A DNA stretch of 38,376 nt from Treponemataceae bacterium. Lineage in GTDB: Bacteria; Spirochaetota; Spirochaetia; Treponematales; Treponemataceae. This document shows positions 37,416-38,376 of the stretch, in pieces. Where the stretch lies: assembly GCA_024685655.1 (NCBI GenBank), contig JAIKVO010000071.1, positions 1-38,376 on the forward strand. Reading direction: 5' to 3'. Every line of letters starts with the position of its first letter. Position 1 is the stretch's first letter. The translations under genes and the position numbers were made by a program. A model generated the notes under the pieces. That model ran no database searches. It saw only the letters and a list, made by a program, of their open reading frames with translations, and was not told the origin of the DNA.

Positions 37416-38189
37416 ATGAAGAAATTACTTACAGTTGTTTGTTTGATTCTTATTGCTGCGACATTGTTCGCTGGCGGAAAGAAAGAGAAAGTTGTAATAA
37501 ACTCAGCTGCTGATCTGGAGGGTAAAAAAATCGGTGTCCAGACAGGTACGACAGGTGAGCTTTTTGTTACAGAGGATGTGAAAAACGCTAAGGTCGTTGG
37601 TTTCAAGACAGGTATGGATGCCGCGCTTGACCTTAAGAACGGTGCAATTGACCTTATCGTTCTGGACGAGCTTCCTGCGAAGGAAATCGTAAAACGCAAC
37701 TCTGACCTTACGATAGTTGATCTTGACCTTGCTATTGAAGAGTATGCTATCGCTATCAAAAAGGGAAACACAGAGCTTCTTGACTCAATCAACGCGACAA
37801 TTGCTACAATGAAAGCAAACGGTGATTATGAAAAGCTCGTCAATGCATTTATGCCTGTTGATGGAAACATCACGATTCCTGCAGAAGTCGTTTCTAGCGG
37901 AACAGAAATCGTAAAACTCGGCACAAACGCTGCGTTCCCTCCTTTTGAGTACGTTGAAGGTTCTGATATCGTTGGTTTCGACATCACGATGGGACAGAGA
38001 ATCGCCGCAGATTATGGCAAGAAGCTTGAAGTTGTGAACATGGAGTTCGACAGCCTTATTCCGGCTCTTTCATCCGGTGCAATCGACTTTATCGCTGCTG
38101 GTATGTCTGTAACAGAAGAGCGCAAGAAGAACGTTGATTTCTCTGAAGCATATTACGCCTCTAAGCAGGTTGTAATAGTCCGCAAATAG
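37416..38189 (+). CDS. Amino-acid ABC transporter substrate-binding protein with permuted domain order
   Basis: Signal peptide MKKLLTVVCLILIAATLFAGG, then ADLEGKKIGVQTGTTGE...YAIAIKKGN (normally the second half), then LGTNAAFPPFEY...VDFSEAYYASKQVVIVRK-stop (normally the first half); SD GGAGG. Confidence 0.85.
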   Translation: MKKLLTVVCLILIAATLFAGGKKEKVVINSAADLEGKKIGVQTGTTGELFVTEDVKNAKVVGFKTGMDAALDLKNGAIDLIVLDELPAKEIVKRNSDLTIVDLDLAIEEYAIAIKKGNTELLDSINATIATMKANGDYEKLVNAFMPVDGNITIPAEVVSSGTEIVKLGTNAAFPPFEYVEGSDIVGFDITMGQRIAADYGKKLEVVNMEFDSLIPALSSGAIDFIAAGMSVTEERKKNVDFSEAYYASKQVVIVRK

Positions 38190-38199
38190 TTTTGTTTAC

Positions 38200-38247
38200 A
38201 AGGGGTGCCGATGCTGTTTGTGTGGTTTCGGCTGCCCCTTTTTTTTG
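38200..38247 (+). terminator. Rho-independent terminator after the binding-protein gene
   Basis: AAGGGG-t-GCCGA...TCGGC-tg-CCCCTT followed by a T-tract. Confidence 0.75.
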
Positions 38248-38323
38248 TTTTAAGACGATGTGTGGAATCTGACTGGACTTTTCGCGCTCTTCGTCAATTC
38301 CCGCTACAAAGAATTATAAGACG

Positions 38324-38376
38324 ATGTTTCAATCCATTTACGATACGATGATAGCCGGCGGACGCTGGCATTTAAT
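38324..38376 (+). CDS. Start of a probable amino-acid ABC transporter permease (partial at window end)
   Basis: Open frame MFQSIYDTMIAGGRWHL... resembling N-termini of HisM/GlnP permeases, after a binding-protein gene. Only 17 codons visible. Confidence 0.4.
   Translation, partial: MFQSIYDTMIAGGRWHL

Noticed and set aside
37166-37792. 208-aa minus-strand ORF over the binding-protein gene
   Set aside because: Antisense to the binding-protein gene and its promoter; Ser-rich shadow translation.

Overview
38.4-kb chromosomal window, read as spirochaete (Treponema-like) from gene content and low-GC style; the taxonomy is an inference. It is mostly housekeeping and carbohydrate genes: def-fmt, a PASTA protein, an NhaC-type antiporter with a small upstream ORF, fused aroDE, rpiA, era, cheW, glgX, glgP, a PfkB kinase, a GH130 phosphorylase, a membrane PP2C/SpoIIE phosphatase, an S1-domain protein, a Gfo/Idh/MocA-RNase HI fusion, ychF, a lipoprotein EEP nuclease, trxA, ybaK, udp, a GGDEF protein, an RluA-type pseudouridine synthase, uxuB-uxuA, a trxB-GH3-GNAT operon and an amino-acid ABC binding protein followed by the start of a probable permease. 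No tRNA, rRNA, CRISPR array, transposase or phage genes were recognised. Main leads: (i) the 37416-38189 binding protein appears circularly permuted; (ii) six genes share a sigma70-like promoter with a 17-nt spacer and a -10 box ending exactly 6 nt before the start codon, with no Shine-Dalgarno, suggesting leaderless mRNAs; (iii) a ~223-bp nested inverted-repeat element at 24513-24735 followed by a terminator, possibly an ncRNA or MITE; (iv) an oxidoreductase-RNase HI fusion; (v) GC-rich multi-hairpin elements at 1-155 and 29397-29622 and a triple-hairpin repeat at 20267-20390; (vi) Ala/Ser/Thr-rich insertions in conserved enzymes.
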